Assembly (NCBI GenBank): GCA_026261815.1
Contig: JAMPIT010000230.1
Coordinates: forward strand, 753,501-817,500
Source of the DNA: Monarcha castaneiventris obscurior
Lineage: Eukaryota; Chordata; Aves; Passeriformes; Monarchidae
Reading direction: 5' to 3'
DNA: 64,000 nucleotides
In this document: positions 1 through 11,928 of the stretch, piece by piece
How positions within the stretch are numbered: the stretch's first letter is position 1
How the letters are laid out: every line of letters starts with the position of its first letter
Notes under the pieces: model-generated
What the model was told of the DNA's origin: nothing
Databases searched by the model: none
Seen by the model: only the letters and a program-made list of their open reading frames with translations
Program-made: the position numbers and the translations under genes

Positions 1-107
1 TTTATTCTGTGTTGGAGGGTTCAGTCATCAAAAATTAAGGACACACTACAAACAAACAGTATGATTATCATTATAAATCTGAACAAACCAACTTGCCCTG
101 CCTGCAT

Positions 108-546
108 TGATGCCTTGAGAGGCCTCCTAGAAACAGAGACTAGACAGGAGTAAAGGAATAAAGGTCTGGATTTATTGAAAGGCCTTCAAAGGTACCCCTG
201 GGGAGCCAGAGGCCACTGCCAAGATGGGCCCCAAGATGGACCCCAGGTCACGAGTTCTTCACACTTTTATAGCTTTGGTTCATTTGCATATCAGGGTTAA
301 TTCTCCAATTAAAGCTTTAAGTTTAATGATGTAATTCTCCTCAGCTTACCCCCGCTTAGAGGCTCTTTGGTTTATACTTTTTGGGCCTAGGACGGTCTGG
401 GTGTCCTTGGAGAGCAGGCCCAGAGAGGCTTTGTTGTGTCTGCCCAGCACGAGAGAGCAGAAATTAACAGGCTCCAGGAAACTTCAGAGTTACACACTGA
501 GCAGTGCAGGATTTGAAAAATATAAAAGTTTAAACCTAAGGCATCA
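108..546 (-). mobile_element. ERV solo LTR, 439 bp, with 4-bp TSD
   Basis: The termini are an inverted pair, TGATGCC and GGCATCA, and both flanks carry GCAT (104-107 and 547-550), fitting a 4-bp target-site duplication. On the minus strand it reads ATGCAAAT, then CTATAAAAG, then AATAAA, the order expected of U3, R and U5. The 4-bp duplication suggests a class I (gammaretrovirus-like) ERV. No internal viral genes flank it. Confidence 0.8.
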
Positions 547-550
547 GCAT

Positions 551-931
551 CCAGTCAAACCAACTGAATTACAAACTTTAGAGTACCAAAATCCTAAATC
601 AGGGGCAGCGGGAAGAAGACAGGTGACCAGCAGGGTGAGGGAGGTGATTTTCCCTCTGCTCTGCTCCTGTGAGGTCCCACTTCCAGCTCTGGGGTTCCCA
701 ACATCAGAAGAACGTGGAGATGTTGGAGAAAGTCCAGAGGAAGCCACAGAGATGTTCCAAGGGCTGGAGAATCTTGTTTCAACCCACCTCTGAGGGAGAA
801 TGACTGAGCGTCTTGCTAATAGATCCCTTGGGTGAATTAGAGTGAAATAAAACTGAGCTATCAGGCAGGTTTGTTTTTAAAAATATTAATCACGGAGGAA
901 AAGAGGTATGTGGATGTTTTGGTTCCTTTCT
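551..931. other. Gene-free stretch
   Basis: Unique-looking sequence between the LTR and the GGAA microsatellite. No coding exon or repeat family was recognised. Confidence 0.4.
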
Positions 932-999
932 GGAAGGAAGGAAGGAAGGAAGGAAGGAAGGAAGGAAGGAAGGAAGGAAGGAAGGAAGAAAGAAAGAAA

Positions 1000-1059
<60 letters not shown>

Positions 1060-1062
1060 AAA
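932..1062. repeat. GGAA then GAAA microsatellite
   Basis: About 14 GGAA units run directly into about 18 GAAA units with few interruptions, a polypurine tract on the plus strand. Open frames of repeated Lys-Glu-Arg or Ser-Phe-Leu across it are artefacts. Confidence 0.97.
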
Positions 1063-1965
1063 TAGTAGATAGTGCAGATGAAAGATACCACTACCCGTGG
1101 GTCCAGCAACAAGGCTTGAGCCTCAATTTGTAGATTAAAACACACAAATTTAGTTGTCTAAACACAGATATCTTCATGTGTGCAAAGTATCTGAGTGCTC
1201 ATGATGGTCAGTGAAGGTCTGATCAATGTGTGTTTGATTTTAATGTAAACAATGGACTCAGTTATTGAATTCCAGGACCATACAGAAAGCTGTGAATTCC
1301 CTATAAAGAGAAGGCAGGTCCTTACAGTTGAGCATAAAACACTGAAATCCTCCAGAGTAGTAGAATTCGAGGGACAACCCTGCTTTAGGGTTACTTTTTG
1401 TCTGTAACAAGAGAAGGCTGTTCCAGGCACCAGGCAGAGGATGGAACACCAGGATGTCCCTTCCTGCCCCTCCCTCAGCAGGCTGGGTTTGGGTTTCTGT
1501 AGGTCCCTGGGGCTCCCAGTGTGTCACAGTGTGGATGGCTCAGATATGGGCATCTCCAGGACCACCTGACCCCTGTGTTATCACAACTGGATCAGGACTG
1601 GGGCCCAACACAGCGTCCACTGTGCATAAATGAGATGATGTTTAAAGAGAGAGAGATCAGAACCACAGCCTGTCTGCTTTCACATGGGAAAATATTTGCA
1701 GACCATTTGCCTCTTTGGAGTTGAACAATTTCCTTCTCCAACAGAGCACGGAGAAAAGGTCACTCTGATTTTTAGGTAATGGCTGCTGTTATCTACAAGA
1801 GGGACAGGATGTGAGCACTGAAGGTCTTGCTTTGTGTATTCCAGGCCGTAAATTCCAGAGGGCACATTATTCTGAGAGTTTCTTACAGGGAGGGCTACAA
1901 GATTTCTCTCCTCTAATGAGCAGTGAAGGAAGGAAGGAAGGAAGGCTTTGTAAGAGCTGAAAAAA
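1063..1965. other. Gene-free stretch
   Basis: No exon-like segment, RNA gene or clear repeat was recognised, apart from a short GGAA run near 1926-1946. Confidence 0.4.
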
Positions 1966-2392
1966 TCCCAGAATCACAGAAGGGTTTGGGCTGGAAGGGA
2001 CCTGAAAGATCATCCAGTGCCACCCCCTGCCATGGGCAGGGACACCTTCCACTATCCCAGGTTGCTCCAAGCCCCATCCAACCTGGCCTTGGACACTTCC
2101 AGGGATCCAGGGGAAGCCACAGCTTCTCTGGACAGCCTATGCCAGGGCCTCACCACCCTCCCAGCCAGGAATTCCTTCCCAATATCCCATCCATCCCTGC
2201 CTTCTGGCAGTGGGAAGCCATTCCCTGTGTCCTGTCCCTCCATCCCTTGTCCCCAGTCCCTCTCCAGCTCTCCTGGAGCCCCTTTAGGCACTGGAAGGGG
2301 TTCCGAGCTCTCCCTGGAGCCTTCTCCTCTCCAGGTGAGCACCCCCAGCTCTCCCAGCCTCTCCCCAAAACAGAGGAGCTCCAGCCCCCAGG
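1966..2392 (-). mobile_element. CR1 LINE 3' fragment
   Basis: Starts with the complement of the CR1 tail (cccagaatcacagaagggt), then the segment with aaagatcatccag and ccatgggcagggacacc, and runs upstream through ctggagcccctttagg. 5'-truncated, and the longest minus-strand CR1 copy here. Confidence 0.9.
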
Positions 2393-4964
2393 AGCATCAT
2401 ATTAGATAAATGTTAAATGTTTGTCTCAAATGTTTGAGACAAATAATATTCTTAAAGAACATTTTTCCTACTGCCCCAGTCACTTTCTGCTTTTCACTTC
2501 CTGGTTTTGGTGGCTTTCTTTTGTCAACTGCTTCTAAAATTTTATAAGTTGCACCAGCATCTAATTCTCATCTAATTTCATCCTGCCTTAGTTTTTTACT
2601 CTGGAGTAACAACCACAGTGCCAGGGATTCCCAATTCCTTATTGCTCTGTATCACAACAGGAGGACTCTCTGGAGAGCTGGGTTTAATTCTTGACTCTGG
2701 TGTTGAGCTGTGGCATGGTTTTGGTAAAATCCCCTTTCAATTTCATCTTGGTTGGTTGGAAATCCTCATTAAATGTAATTAGTGTCATGTCCAGATTTCT
2801 GTTTCTACTCCTAGGTGAGATTTATTTATGCAGGGTAGGTAGGTTGCTTGTCAAAGCCTTAACTGCTCATCCTGCAAGATAAAAATGACCTTCTTAGGTG
2901 CCTGTTTTTCCCCAGTGACTCTAAAAAATAGAAGACTTGCATAGACTGAGAGATGTAACTTTTAAATATTTATAATTAGGTGAGGTGAATTTCATGTTTT
3001 ATAAGCAGGACCTCAAGCAGAAACACTTTCAACATGTTGCTTATTTAAGTGGCTTAAATGGAAAAATTAATTGGTAAAATTAATTGTGATCAATTAACAT
3101 ATGAACCTAAATCCTTCTCTAAAGCTTGAGGAAGCATAAGAAATTGTGGTTTGTATTTGGCAGCAAAACTGAGATGAAAAAGAGAAAAAAAATAAAAATG
3201 TGAACGTTTTGGGGTTTGTCAGCTTTATTTTCTGTCATTATGTGGTCAATTAACAAACAAGAGCGTAACACAAATGTTTTTATTCGACTTTTTGCTTTTG
3301 GATTTCAGCAGGAGCAGACTGTAAAAATATATAAAATAATTCTTCAGGCAAGCAGGGCCTCCCTTGGAGAAGGAATACAGGCAACCTCTGGAGTGCTTTC
3401 CAGCTGCTTTCCAATGATCTTTTGGTTTTGTGCTTGGCTGCGGTGAGAAACCAGAGAGCGTGTCTGTCAGGACATGGCTTTCATTGAGGGGAAATTGAAG
3501 GAAATCAGGACCCAGGCTGCACACAGAGCTTCCAAGCAGCCAGCTGAGCTCCTTGTTAGTGATACATGACTCAAAATGCACAATGATCATTTTGGAGGTT
3601 CGTTACAGCTTCAAATTTCATGTTTATATGATCTCCCAAACTCCTGTTATTATTCCTTCGTTAGCCTCTTCAATCATTTAACAGCACAGAGCAAATAAAT
3701 TGGCTCTTTTTAGGCTACTTGGAAGATGCTTGACAGGGAAATGCTTGATTTCCTGGAGCAGCATGTGCTGTAGATAAACAGACGAGGAAATGGCTCCTTT
3801 CTCTCATGAATTAATGGCAGGGGAAAAGCTTTGCTGGCATCCCAGGCCGGGAACAGTCACAGAGCTTTTCTCTCCCGTGTTTTCCACAGAAGACATTCTG
3901 GGAGACATTAGCTGTGGAGTGGCAGAAGAAGGGTGGTAGGAAGGGTCCCTTCTGAGCAGGACTCCATCCACTTGATTAATGTGTGGAGAGATGATTTATG
4001 CAATACATTAGCAGCAACAGCTGTTTGCCATGGTATTTTTAGTGGCTGCATCTGCACTTAAGTCCTGACCACAACAAAAAATCAAGCACCCACCTTTAAT
4101 ATATAAAATCTTCAGGAGATGGAAATAAAGAGAACACCTCTGCCATTCTGGGTTTCTGTTGTGCTTCCTTTGTTCAGCCGCCCCTGATTCAGCTCTTCTG
4201 AACGTGAATTGCTTTCATTTTCATCCAACTTTCCCTCTACAGGGAGGAAATAATTCTGGGTTGGTCCACCAGGGAAAGAAAACTGCTGATGTTCAAGTGG
4301 TTTGAGCAGCTCTGTGTTTGCTACCAGCTGACAACATGTCCTGCAGAGCAGTGACTGCCAGATGACAGATATTGCTGCCTGGAAGAGATGAACACGTAGG
4401 AAAAGAGCCAGACAAGCCAGCAGATGAGCAGATCTGCTGCTCCCTGATCGTTTCTGATGCCAAGCTTACAAGTGTAGGAGACTGACTGATTGATTATCTT
4501 CCTCCTCGATACTTAATGGTTATAATAATGGCTGGGGTCAATCTGCCAGCAGTTGCTCATGAAAAGTAATTAATCTGGTTCATACCCTCACCCAGGGGAA
4601 GATAAATTATGGATGTATCTTCCTCTGGTTGTCCTTTGCAGGCAGAATTTCCTGGCTTCTAAAGCTCTCTCTAGGCACAGAGTGAGGGTTTCTTTTTAAG
4701 AGAAATAGAAACTTAAAATCTGTGAAAGCTCAGAAGGAAAATGTCAATCATCTAAAGGTGAAAGCAATAAACTTGGAGTCAACCCTTCCTCTCTGCATTC
4801 ACATTCCCTGGTTCCTAGAAGGAATCAAGCTCTCTGTATGTGCCACTCTCCTGCACTACCAACGCTCATGTGGATGAACAATCATCTTTTGAAAGAACCC
4901 ATTGTTTTGGGCCGACAGCTGAAACTGGATTCATTTCATCTAAATCAACGTGCCTTTTGAAGTG
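2393..4964. other. Gene-free stretch
   Basis: Mostly unique AT-rich sequence. It contains a perfect 11-bp inverted repeat at 2420-2443. No exon or transposon was recognised. Confidence 0.4.
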
Positions 4965-5024
4965 AACTCGTCAGATGGCTGGGCTAGATCATCATTGTAG
5001 GTCCCTTCCAGTGAAGAAATTAAA
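4965..5024 (+). mobile_element. CR1 LINE 3' end fragment
   Basis: Reads ggctgggctagatcatcattg, then gtcccttcca, the last part of CR1 before its short terminal repeats. It passes straight into the TTCTA array. Confidence 0.65.
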
Positions 5025-5139
5025 TTCTGTTCTATTCTATTCTATTCTATTCTATTCTATTCTATTCTATTCTATTCTATTCTACTCTGTTCCATTCCAT
5101 TCTCCTCTGTTCTGTTCTGTTCTGTTCTGTTCTACTCTA
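5025..5139. repeat. TTCTA pentanucleotide array with TTCTG variant block
   Basis: A run of TTCTA units (about 5030-5085) is followed by mixed units and a TTCTG block. It follows a CR1 3' end, whose natural tail is a similar short repeat, so it probably expanded from that tail. Confidence 0.95.
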
Positions 5140-6317
5140 GCTGATTTTTGAGGCTAAATTTGTAGGTGGTCAGTGGAGACACAGAAACTCTCACAAATGT
5201 CAGTTGAATCTCCCTTAAGATGTGGCCAACAGAGGTTGCATGAATTAGAGGTGGGAAGTTCTGGGTCCCATGTCACTGGATTTCATTTTAATGACAATTG
5301 AGATGTTCTGCACAACCAGCTGAGATCCGATCCTTGACTTCAGTCTGGCTAAGAGAAGGCAAAAATACTTCACCTCTTTACTTGTTTTGTCTGCACTAAT
5401 TTATTTCCATCCCTCTCAAGACTACTTTTATGTCTCTGAAGGCTTCCTGAACATATTCCTGCCACCATTTCCCACAGCCTCCCCTGAGGCAATGTCTAAA
5501 AGTTACAGTGATGTCTAAATTGGGATTTAAAGCTTGCCCCAGCAATTAGCCATGTAGGTTTAATTGCCATGGAGTCAGATTTATGCACCATCTGTTATGC
5601 ACCTTTGAAAAATCTTTCCCTCCACCTAAGCAATAAATATGCACAAGGACTCTCTTCTGCTTTCAGGCCTTTTAGCATCTAGGAGGATGAAACACTACAG
5701 AGATGCTCGATGGGGCCATGAATTTTGATTAATTCTCCTGCAATTTGCACACCTAACTAAACAGCTTTCCTTCATCATCTGAGCACTGCTGCCAGTTCTT
5801 AGGATTACGTTCAGGTCCCTTTCCAAAGCTGCGTTTTAACTTTAAAAGAAATATTTCATAAAAGAAGATGCCGCTTCTTCAACTTTTGCTGTTCCAGTTC
5901 TTTCAGGCTTTGTTTTTCCTGAAATGCTTGAAGTCCCCAAGGTTTTGTTTCCATTTTCTTGAGCAGACACTACAGAGAGAGACTAAACCCAAGCCTTGCC
6001 CGTGGCTTCTAACCTCCAGACGGGCAGTAAAATTAAAATAAACTTTTTCTCAACCGTAACACCGAAATCCTGTTGCCATAGTAACAGCAGTGTCATGGGT
6101 AAGTGCTGAGATCAGTCTTGGTGGGTCCCATTCTACTTGGCTGGGAGATCTCTGCTGATCACAGACCGTGGTGGGAGGTTAAAAACCTCTGCTTTGTCGT
6201 ACAGCACGGGACAATAATCCCAGTCAGCAACCTCAGACTCTCTCAGGGTTCTGTTTTCAGAAACCATCAGAGCACCAAGTAAAACCTGACACCGGAATTA
6301 CTCAGCAATGATGATTA
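5140..6317. other. Gene-free stretch
   Basis: Unique-looking sequence. No exon, RNA gene or repeat was recognised. Confidence 0.4.
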
Positions 6318-6493
6318 CACATAAACTTTAAGCTGGGCTTCTGTCTCCATGTGGACACAAATCCTGCCAGGAGTTTGTTCCAGCACAGGCTTCCCACAGG
6401 GTCACAGCCTCCTTCTGGCATCCCCCTGCTATTCCGTGGGTTCCTGCACGGCCTGCAGGTGGATCTGTGCTCCTCCATGGGCTCCATGGGCTG
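6318..6493. mobile_element. Older LTR-like element, left part
   Basis: Ends in a unit, ggtggatctgtgctcctcc, that reappears just past the inserted LTR at 7166. Removing the LTR and one TSD copy joins the two parts into one sequence resembling a passerine ERV-type repeat I recall. Family assignment is from memory and uncertain. Confidence 0.5.
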
Positions 6494-6499
6494 CAGGTG

Positions 6500-7165
6500 T
6501 GTGGGAATCCAGAGTGCAGAGAATATTTCTCTGCCTGTTTTGAAGAATCTAACCCCCCTGAACAATGTGGTTTTCGACCTTTATCCATGGAGAAAACTCC
6601 CTACCCTCTGAGAGGAATTAAAATCTACACAGATGGGAACTAGGTGATAGAATATGATGTGAGGATGTCACAGGGTGAAGAATTTAGAAGTTTTAGGATT
6701 GTTAATGTAGTAAATAGATAAATAGTAAAAGTTCCAACATGGAGGAGACCTTATAGTTTTTAAACCTCTGTCTTTCTTCTTCTAGTCCCCCATATTTTGC
6801 AGCAAAAGTAGTTTAGGATGATTGGATGAAAAGTTCCGCAGTTCCGGCCTGCGTGTCAGAGTGATTTACTGAGCATTGGAGGAAAAGTAAAAATATCTGT
6901 CCTTTCAAGTCTTTATTGGTTAATTTACCTTTAAAAGAGCTGTGAAATTTTGATAAGCAGCCATTTTCTCACCTTCTCTTGCCATGTTCTGCTCTGCTGT
7001 GTCTTCTCTACGCTAGTAGCTGATAACACTAAAATAAACAACTCTCTGAAGAAGCAGTTACTGCGAGTTTGCCTCGTCCATCTATCAAACTCCTTGCAAG
7101 AACTCTAAAGGACTTTAAAGGCCTCTCCCATCAAGAGAGGCTGATTTATGGCACTGCCAGTGTCA
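6500..7165 (+). mobile_element. ERV solo LTR, 666 bp, copy A, with 6-bp TSD
   Basis: Begins TGTGGGAATCC and ends GCCAGTGTCA, with CAGGTG on both sides (6494-6499 and 7166-7171). It is nearly identical to the inverted copy at 11929-12592. AATAAA lies near 7032. The TATA position reads TTTAAAAG where copy B has TATAAAAAG. A 6-bp duplication fits a class II (alpha/beta-type) ERV. No viral genes are present. Confidence 0.92.
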
Positions 7166-7171
7166 CAGGTG

Positions 7172-7480
7172 GATCTGTGCTCCCCCATGGGTTGCAGGGG
7201 AATCTCAGCTCCAGCCCCTCCTTCTGCACAGCCCTTGGGGTCTGCAGAGCTGCTCCTCTCACATATCCTCACTCCTCTCTCTGGATGGAGTTGGAGGTGA
7301 TTTTTTTGCCCTTTTTAACTCTGTGGTGCCAGAGTCACTTCCATTGTCAGTGATGGGCTTGGCCTTGGACAGTGGCAGGTCCATGTTGGAGCCAGTTGGC
7401 TCCGTTGGACATGGGGGAAGCTTCACAGCTTCTCACAGAAGCCACCTCTGTAGCCCTCACCACCAAAACCACAACATTAT
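7172..7480. mobile_element. Older LTR-like element, right part
   Basis: Continues the element broken by copy A: ctcccccatgggttgcagg, then ctcactcctctctctgg, and ends near ccaccaaaaccacaac. It resembles an LTR-type repeat I recall from passerine genomes. No open frame of note. Confidence 0.5.
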
Positions 7481-8199
7481 TTCATATGAAAATTGATACA
7501 GTTCATATGTGAAATACATAAGGAAAGAATGCATGGAAAAAGCTTGTTCTAAGGCAACTTTAATTTAGAGAATAACAGAAACCAGACAGCTGAACTCCTG
7601 AAGAAATCATAGAGCAGATGATAAGGTTTTCTTTGTTTGATTGCTTTTTGTTTATGTACAACTTTATTTCATGAACACTGAACAAGCAGAGCTGTAGAGA
7701 AAAGCAGATTGGAAAAATCAGTTCTAAGGACCATGCTGCAGATCTGCTTGATATTTTTAGTTTGCTCTCTGGAAAAATTCAGAGCACACAGCAACAGATT
7801 TCTCCTCTTCGAAGCCTGAACATGTGAGAAATGAGGGGAGTAAATTAAAGATTTCACCTGTTGAACATGTCCAGAGCTGTCTCCTGAGTTTCCTGCAGAG
7901 GAGACTGAAGTAAACAGCACAGCAAACAGGAGGGGTAATGGAACAGGCTTTGGTGCTTCTCAGCAAGTTCACTTTGCTTCACCTGCTGCAGAGAAACTGC
8001 CCTGATTTTCTGTCTGATGTGTAGGTCTGTCCCTTCTGGTTTTCTTTGGTGGGCAGCTCCATTTGCCATCTCTTTTTTGGCTTCTGTGCCTGCAATGTCT
8101 CACAGAGCTCCTCTGTTCTTCACTCTGCTTCTCCCTTGACTTTCCTTCTCACTCTGGGTCTCCTGCATGTCTTGTTTCTTTAGAAAGCAGTGGGATATT
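7481..8199. other. Gene-free stretch
   Basis: Several short open frames but no recognisable domain and no convincing exon. It may include degraded repeat sequence. Confidence 0.35.
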
Positions 8200-8628
8200 G
8201 AAAGGGTGAAGGGTCTGGAGCACAAATCTTATAAGGAGCAACTGATGGAGCTGGGGATGTTTAGCCCAGAGAAAAGAAGGGTAAGGGAAGACTTTAGGGC
8301 TCTCTACAACCACCTGAGAGCAGGCTGTAGCCACATGGGGGGACAGTTTCTGCTCCAAAGCCCTGAGGAACTTGAGGAAATGGCCTCCAGTTCCACCAGG
8401 GGAGGTTTGGATTGGATATTAGGGAAAATTTCTTCACAAAAAGGGTTGTCAAGCAGTGGAACGGGCTGGTCAGGGAAGTGGGGGAGTCCCCAGCCCTGGA
8501 GACACTTAAGAGACACAGATGTGGCACATGGGGATGTGGTTTAGTGGTGGACTTGACAGTTCTGGGTTAATGGTTGGACTCAATGGTTTTAGAGGGTTTT
8601 TTTCCCTCCTAAATTATTCAATAGAAAA
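8200..8628 (+). mobile_element. CR1 LINE 3' end
   Basis: Reads like the CR1 3' region: cccagagaaaagaagg, then tctctacaaccacctgag, ggatattagggaaaatttc, and ggttggactcaatggtttt. 5'-truncated. The frame at 8167-8544 falls inside it and is not a gene. Confidence 0.93.
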
Positions 8629-10043
8629 AATTCATCCCGCTTTCAGCTGCAATTCAGTTACACAAAATCACTTACACACGCATGCAGTAGAGATAGGATT
8701 CAGCTGTGATTCTTGAATTGGGATTCAAATGCTGCAATTTAGACACTTTCAAAGTCTGAAGCCTAAAAATTAAACTTCTAAATTAAACAGAGAACAATTT
8801 AAAAGCCACGGCTGAGTGATAACACATCTGCAGTGTGGTATATCTCACTGTCTTCCACATTTTGCTTAGGAAAAAATAACCAGTCCCTAGAGGTGCCTGT
8901 ATTCCCTGCTGACTCCCTAGGGAGCCTCTGACACACACCTTGGTCTGGATCAGCTGAAATCCAACAATGTGGGACAGTATTTAGGATCCAGGATAGTTTT
9001 TTTAACAATCATTATTAAAGGTTCCCAAAGTTTAGCCACTGTAGGTAAGTTTTGCTGAAATATTGTCAAGAGAATCAAAAGAGGGAGCATATGAGTCAGA
9101 AAGTCTGAGATAGTAATTTTTAAACTTTACATCCCTGCAAAAGGAAGAATACCCTCTCTTTCTGAGCTGCCTTCCCAGACTGAATTTTACCAGGAAGAGC
9201 TTCAGTCACACTCTGCTTCTTAGGCTTGATCTCATTTATATTTCATTCCTTGGCTCAAAGAGACAACCTGAACCTCAGAGCTGAATTCATGCACCTGGGC
9301 TGAAAATGGCAAGGCAGCTTTGGCCAGACTGGGACTTTTTGCCCCAAGGTTTTGGTGACTTCTGCCTCAGGCAGATTTTTAAACACCCCTTGCAGAAGAG
9401 ACCTGCTCGCCTGTCCTAACAACCTCGCCTGGCAGAAAAAAATAAAAAAGAGAGAAACAAAATGAGCCCAGCATTTAAATTGTGAGTGGCTCCACTGCTG
9501 TGGGACTGATTCCTGCTCTCCAGCTGAGCATCCACGGCAGAGCAGCTCGTGACTCCTCGCCCTGTTGGGTTATTTATTCAGGCTCCCCAGCTGCACACAC
9601 CCCCAGCAATGGCTCTCACACTGTGCTTTCCCCAGCACGTGGGTGAAATAGAATTACAGAATTAAAATCCCTGTAATTCTCTGGCTTTCAGGGCGAGCCC
9701 AGAGCAGCCACAGAGGCCTTGGACTGCCCTGCTGCCGATTCCTCTGCACACGTTTACCCAGTGGGAAATCAGCTGCTTGCTGTTTGCCCAATTTTGCTGC
9801 TAAAAACCTTGTTTTTCTCATCAAAAAAAAAGCCCTCAGCACTCCAAATCTCAAAAGCCTCACGTTTTTTATGAGGATCTTGTATCAGAATATGTTCCAT
9901 CGTTGCTTGTATCTACTCTTGCTGATGGCGCACGCTGGCACAGACTGGTTACAATCTCTTTGTTGAGAAATTTAGGTGGTTACAGTTCCTGGAGATATTT
10001 TATAAGTGTTCAAGTAAAAAGACATGGAGGGGAAAAACTGTGT
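8629..10043. other. Gene-free stretch
   Basis: Unique-looking. It holds the first copy of an A-rich 50-60 bp direct repeat (9431-9487). No exon was recognised. Confidence 0.4.
9431..9487 (+). repeat. Dispersed direct repeat, copy 1
   Basis: Starts ggcagaaaaaaataaaaaag and ends near tttaaattgtgag. It is matched at 10785-10843 by the same A-rich block and the same downstream pattern. Confidence 0.6.
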
Positions 10044-10170
10044 GGAATCAGAGAATGGTTTGGGTTGAAAAGGACCTTAAAGATCATCCAGTTCCACCCC
10101 CTGCCATGGACAGGGACACCTTCCACTGTCCCAGGCTGCTCCAAGCCCTGTCCAGCCTGGTCTTGTGTCA
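10044..10170 (-). mobile_element. CR1 LINE 3' fragment
   Basis: Complement of the CR1 3' end: gaatcagagaatggtttggg, then aaagatcatccagttcc and ggacaccttccactgtcc. It stops after the ccagcctggtcttg segment. Confidence 0.9.
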
Positions 10171-11695
10171 TAAGCAAAACCAATATTAAGCAAATGCCTG
10201 TTCCAACTGCTCAGAGGAGCCCTCAGGAAAATGCAAAAGTGAAATGTTCAAAATTATTCATGGTCTTAAATGGCATTGAATTGTTCAGGTCTGACGTCTG
10301 CATCTGAATTTTAGTTTTTCAGCTAGATCCAACATTTCAGCATGGACTTGATAATCTTTCCTCAAAATCAACAATCAATGAAAAACACCTTGTTTCCATT
10401 AAGGAAGAATTTCTGACACACACATTGAACTGTAATGGGAACATTATTCCTTATTTTTCATTATTTTATATTTCATTGCTCGAATATGTGGCTATAAAGA
10501 AAGACAAGTGGAGGACTCGTAAAAAAGTAGTACAGGACCAAATGCTGAGCAGTCCCCTGTGAAGCAAAAAAATCAGAAAAATTACAGGAATTTAACTTCC
10601 TGTTGTTTCAGTCTGTCATTATATGAGTCACCAAATATTCCTGTCCATCACACATCAGAAGCCGAGGTACCAATCTTCTGGCAGTTCTCTTGCTGGGTAC
10701 AGAGGCAACAACTTCCTTCTAAAAGCATCTGAATTGTTGTGAAATAGCTGATAAATGCAAGCATCAGAAAGCAGAGGAGGGGGAAAAGGCAGAAAAAAAT
10801 AAAAAAGAGAGAAACAAAAAGAACCAAACATTTTAAATGTGAGCGGTGAATTAATCCAATTAAATGTCCTCCACCGAGTCTCTGGGAGGAAAGAAAATTA
10901 CTGGTGTTTCAATAGCTGCTACTTTATTAAAAGCCACTCTAGTTTTTTTTCCAAAGCTTTTAAAGCAGAGACAGACGGAGATTAAAATATAACCAGTAGT
11001 TAAAAACTACTTTCCTTTTGTTACTGAGGTTCTGAAAGAGCACTCAGCAAACAGATGCATTAAAAGCTGAGGGAGGAGGACAGACAGCACTTGCTCCTGG
11101 TCCCTTCAGGGTATTTTGTCCTGTGCCCATGTTTATGCCATGAAGAGCAAATGAAATGCCACGTGCCAGGAAAACAAGTAAGCACACGCTTAATTTAGTA
11201 CTAAAAAATCATGAGGATTTTCTGTGTTGGTAGGTTTAGAGAAATCAGGATGTGAGAGGACATTGGGTGTATTTATTCTCCAAATAAGCCTGTGACTGCA
11301 CTGGGAAGCAAAACAGGGCCATAACTTCATTTCTAACATGGTCAGAAAACCTTCTCCGACACCCAGAGCACAAAGCAGGGAGAGCTGGGCTACCACTTTT
11401 GGATCTGTGACAAAATTGGCTGCCCCAAGAAATGGCTCTTGAGCAGCAGTGGACCCAGGACAGAGAGTTTGGAATGAGCCCAGTGTCTGCATGGCCACGC
11501 AGGCCCCTGAGAGAGTCCTGGATGTGAGCCCTGAGGCATCTTGTGGGATGCTGACACATCCTAATGCAGGGCTTGTGGATGCAGCAGGTGCCCTGTGGAT
11601 GCCAAACACAAGAGCTGGCTGGTGAAACTGGTCACACCTCCTGGGAATCAGCTTTGGGGAGACTCCAGGGTGGTCTTGAAAACTGTAATTTTTAG
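10171..11695. other. Gene-free stretch
   Basis: A 171-codon open frame at 11190-11705 on the minus strand has no recognisable domain and runs into a CR1, so it is not called as a gene. Apart from the A-rich repeat nothing else was seen. Confidence 0.4.
10785..10843 (+). repeat. Dispersed direct repeat, copy 2
   Basis: Shares about 32 near-identical bases with copy 1, then a diverged stretch ending in tttaaatgtgag. The two copies are about 1.35 kb apart. The source is unknown. Confidence 0.6.
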
Positions 11696-11928
11696 GGAAT
11701 CCCAAAATGGTTTGAGTTGGAAGGGACCTTAAAGATCATCTTGTTCCTCCCCCTGCCATGTGCAGGGACACCTTCCACTAGCCCAGGTTGCTCCAAGCCC
11801 CAACCAACCTGGCCTTGGGCACTGCCAGGGATCCAGGGGCAGCCACAGCTTCTTTGGGCACCCTGTGCCAGGGCCTCCCCACCCTCACAGCCAGGAATTC
11901 CTTCCCAATGTCCCATCTAACCCTGCCC
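11696..11928 (-). mobile_element. CR1 LINE fragment, left part, split by an LTR
   Basis: Complement of the CR1 3' region from cccaaaatggtttgagttgg to ccatctaaccctgccc. It resumes at 12593 with CTGCCC, the duplicated target site of the inserted LTR. Confidence 0.92.

Noticed and set aside
11190..11705. 171-codon minus-strand frame
   Set aside because: No recognisable domain, and its start lies at a CR1 boundary.
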